Source: Ketobacter sp963922875
Lineage (GTDB): Bacteria; Pseudomonadota; Gammaproteobacteria; Pseudomonadales; Ketobacteraceae
Assembly: GCA_963922875.1 (NCBI GenBank)
Contig: CAWUJH010000005.1
Location: 62,001 to 126,000, forward strand
Direction: 5' to 3'
Length of the DNA: 64,000 nt
The first letter of the stretch is position 1; every line of letters starts with the position of its first letter. Below are positions 62,469 through 64,000 of the stretch, piece by piece. The position numbers were made by a program, and so were the translations under genes. Below the pieces are notes generated by a model. The model was not told the DNA's origin, made no database searches, and saw only the letters and a program-made list of their open reading frames with translations.

Positions 62469-63313
62469 GGTACATCCCTTTAATAGGCGCCGATAAGAAA
62501 TGCCTGGAAAAATGGATTGAGAAATCCAATGAAATTTTGAAAGAGCTGAAAGCAGAACCCGATGCGAGAAAGCGCAAGGCAATTATAAAAAAGCACCAAA
62601 AACACTGGCGCGAGCAAGGTCTGATCGATTTTTTGCTTAAATTGTCGGATGGAAAGTGCTGGTACACCGAAACAAAGCTTATAGCCGAGTACCCCCATCT
62701 GGAACATTTCCGCCCAAAAAGTTACGCCCGTAACGAAGATGGTGATAAGTGTCACGAAGGATATTGGTGGTTGGCATTTGATATTGATAATTACCGACTT
62801 TCCAAACCTCTACCCAATACCTGTAAAGGCACCTATTTTCCAATACGTGAACGTGCCTTGGCCGTGTGTGAACCGGGAACTGCGTTAACGCGTGAAAGCC
62901 CTCTGTTTCTTGATCCAACGGTGGAAGGCGATGCCGAATTACTCAGTTTTAATGCACTTGGTCAACCTGAGCCTTGTCCCGAGCCAGTGGTTGATCTGGA
63001 TGAATGGGATCACAAAAGGATAGAGTTTTCTATCAAACGCTACGGGCTCGATGATGTAAAACTCTGTGATGAGCGAAAGGAGCTATGGGTGTCTATTACA
63101 GCACAGTTTGAAGAGTATGTGCATGTTGCGAAGACCGCGAAAAGCCAAAATTGTTTGGTTAGTCGGGGTAAAGCCGAACAGTTATTGAATAGTTTGCAAT
63201 CATATTTGTCTCCTGACCAGCCGTTTACTAATTTGATCAAGGCTTGCTTTAGTTCGCATGCTGTGGGCAAGAGTTTGTTGCTAAAACTGGCTAAGTTTTC
63301 CAAAGCAGCGTAG
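62465..63313 (+). CDS. HNH-like nuclease (Septu PtuB-like)
   Basis: A 282-residue protein. The region GKCWYTETKL (C65) followed by HLEHFRPKSYARNEDG (H78, H81) has the C...H-x-x-H-F-R-P-K layout of PtuB-type HNH endonucleases, in which the His pair is catalytic. The second Cys expected in CxYCE is replaced by Thr, so zinc binding differs. In Septu, the ATPase PtuA senses phage and the nuclease PtuB cuts DNA. The translational overlap with the ATPase supports a functional pair. Confidence 0.75.
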   Translation: MRYIPLIGADKKCLEKWIEKSNEILKELKAEPDARKRKAIIKKHQKHWREQGLIDFLLKLSDGKCWYTETKLIAEYPHLEHFRPKSYARNEDGDKCHEGYWWLAFDIDNYRLSKPLPNTCKGTYFPIRERALAVCEPGTALTRESPLFLDPTVEGDAELLSFNALGQPEPCPEPVVDLDEWDHKRIEFSIKRYGLDDVKLCDERKELWVSITAQFEEYVHVAKTAKSQNCLVSRGKAEQLLNSLQSYLSPDQPFTNLIKACFSSHAVGKSLLLKLAKFSKAA

Positions 63314-63432
63314 TTGTAACGAAGCAAATTAGTCAAACTACATCCAACGAACTGCAGAATGGCCGTTAATGCTGGGCCTGTTAGTCTATAGTATGGCTGT
63401 TCTATTATCGGTCATTCAGGATTTGTTAAGCA

Positions 63433-63804
63433 GTGAATTTGCGGACCAGGAAGGCCGTAGATTCATTTTATTGGGTGTGTTTATTCATGAAGTTTTTCTC
63501 AGGTCCGATTAAAGCGACTTTGGGCAGTGTAAAGAACTCTACGATCGTCGCATTGGTGATTGCTCTGGTTCTAAGTAACGTACTCTTGATTACCAGCAAG
63601 CAATATCTTTCTTTAGCGGCAGGTGTTCTGGAGGCTCTGTCTATGGATGGTTTTCTTGACCATAGTCTAGCCCAGGACAATAAAAGGCTGCGTGCCGAAA
63701 ATAAAAAGCTCCAAACCAGGAACAAAAAGCTACTAGCTAAAACTGCGCAGCTAAAATTTCGAAGTGAGTGGCTCAAGAAATGCGAATTGGCGAAAGCCTG
63801 CTAA
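63433..63804 (+). CDS. Small membrane-anchored coiled-coil protein
   Basis: A 123-residue frame from a GTG at 63433; an ATG at 63487 is an alternative start. It has one hydrophobic segment (about 38-58, IVALVIALVLSNVLLI) and a C-terminal charged coiled coil (DNKRLRAENKKLQTRNKKLL). I do not recognise the family. It lies next to the tRNA-Arg gene and may be part of the island or the old chromosome end. Confidence 0.5.
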   Translation: MNLRTRKAVDSFYWVCLFMKFFSGPIKATLGSVKNSTIVALVIALVLSNVLLITSKQYLSLAAGVLEALSMDGFLDHSLAQDNKRLRAENKKLQTRNKKLLAKTAQLKFRSEWLKKCELAKAC

Positions 63805-63814
63805 GTCTTTGAAA

Positions 63815-63891
63815 TGGCGCGCCCGGAGAGATTCGAACTCCCGACCAAGTGGTTCGAAGCCACCTACTCTATCCAGCTGAGCTACGGGCGC
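63815..63891 (-). tRNA. tRNA-Arg(UCG)
   Basis: A 77-nt gene with encoded CCA. The acceptor stem is GCGCCCG/CGGGCGC, the D arm starts GCTC, the anticodon loop CTTCGAA gives anticodon TCG (reads CGA) on a stem GGTGG/CCACT, and the T arm has GTTCGAA-like sequence on GGGAG/CTCTC. All four arms pair. It is the integration target of the island to its left. Confidence 0.95.
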
Positions 63892-63960
63892 GTAGCAGAA
63901 CCATTCATACATTAGCAATATTGTATAGGTTCTTGATTTCTCTGAGATCAGAGAGGGGCC

Positions 63961-63990
63961 ATTATACAGGCGCCCATTGCATAAATACAA
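63961..63990 (-). promoter_or_regulatory. Promoter for tRNA-Arg
   Basis: On the minus strand a -35 element TTGTAT and a -10 element TATAAT are spaced 18 bp. The -10 is about 70 nt upstream of the tRNA 5' end. Confidence 0.6.
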
Positions 63991-64000
63991 TGCCAAAATC

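Larger units (their letters stand above)
52495..63829. mobile_element. Defence island bounded by tRNA-Arg and its partial copy
   Basis: The element of about 11.3 kb runs from the diverged tRNA repeat at 52495 to the tRNA-Arg 3' end. It contains hsdR, fic, hsdM, hsdS, an ATPase gene, an HNH gene and one small hypothetical gene. Codon use in hsdR-fic-hsdM favours C-ending codons more than the genes to the left, which is a sign of transfer. No integrase gene is present, so the element is probably immobile now. Confidence 0.6.

Noticed and set aside
1..64000. CRISPR arrays
   Set aside because: No regularly spaced direct repeats with unique spacers and no cas genes were seen in the window.

Overview
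The window looks like chromosome from a free-living, probably marine, Gammaproteobacterium of moderate GC. This is inferred from a DUF2959 lipoprotein, a YgiQ-type radical SAM enzyme, MBOAT/SGNH polysaccharide acetylation genes, a TRAP transporter and many signalling proteins. No species marker such as rRNA is present, so finer placement is not supported.

Layout: 1-5.6 kb holds the 3' end of an autotransporter, a DUF2959 lipoprotein, a multi-pass PilZ protein and YgiQ. 5.6-10.9 kb holds a flavodoxin-fold protein, a secreted polysaccharide-deacetylase-like protein and a convergent surface-glycan acetylation operon (two SGNH proteins and one MBOAT); a perfect 29-bp palindromic terminator separates the convergent genes. 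11.2-17.7 kb is a complete amide uptake and hydrolysis operon, urtABCDE-fmdA-fmdB. Divergent from it, at 18.1-22.4 kb, lies a sensor in which an NCS1 (cytosine/allantoin-type) permease is fused to a hybrid histidine kinase, followed by its LuxR-type response regulator. The region between them carries two copies of a near-palindromic 20-bp site and a good sigma-54 promoter, so the two units probably form one nitrogen-responsive circuit.

22.4-34.5 kb holds a diguanylate cyclase, an unrecognised receiver-like protein, a DUF3604 protein, a PpiC plus three-HupE/UreJ cluster, an MFS/spermidine-synthase fusion and a 2OG-Fe(II) oxygenase/EF-hand lipoprotein pair. 34.5-50.0 kb is catabolic: a TRAP (DctPQM) transporter with a TetR gene, a secreted protein with two DAPG-hydrolase-like domains, an ECF sigma/anti-sigma unit with a leucine-rich-repeat protein and an outer-membrane barrel, and an aromatic ring-cleavage cluster (flavin monooxygenase, VOC dioxygenase, FAH hydrolase, CMD protein, MDR reductase) with a TetR regulator and two matching operator-like palindromes.

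50.0-63.9 kb is accessory DNA: a decayed Fic gene, an orphan Tlde1-type peptidoglycan effector with its likely immunity gene, and an island of about 11.3 kb bounded by a tRNA-Arg(UCG) gene and a diverged copy of that tRNA's 3' end. The island carries a type I restriction-modification system with an embedded Fic gene and a Septu-like ATPase/HNH pair. It is the main defence locus of the window.
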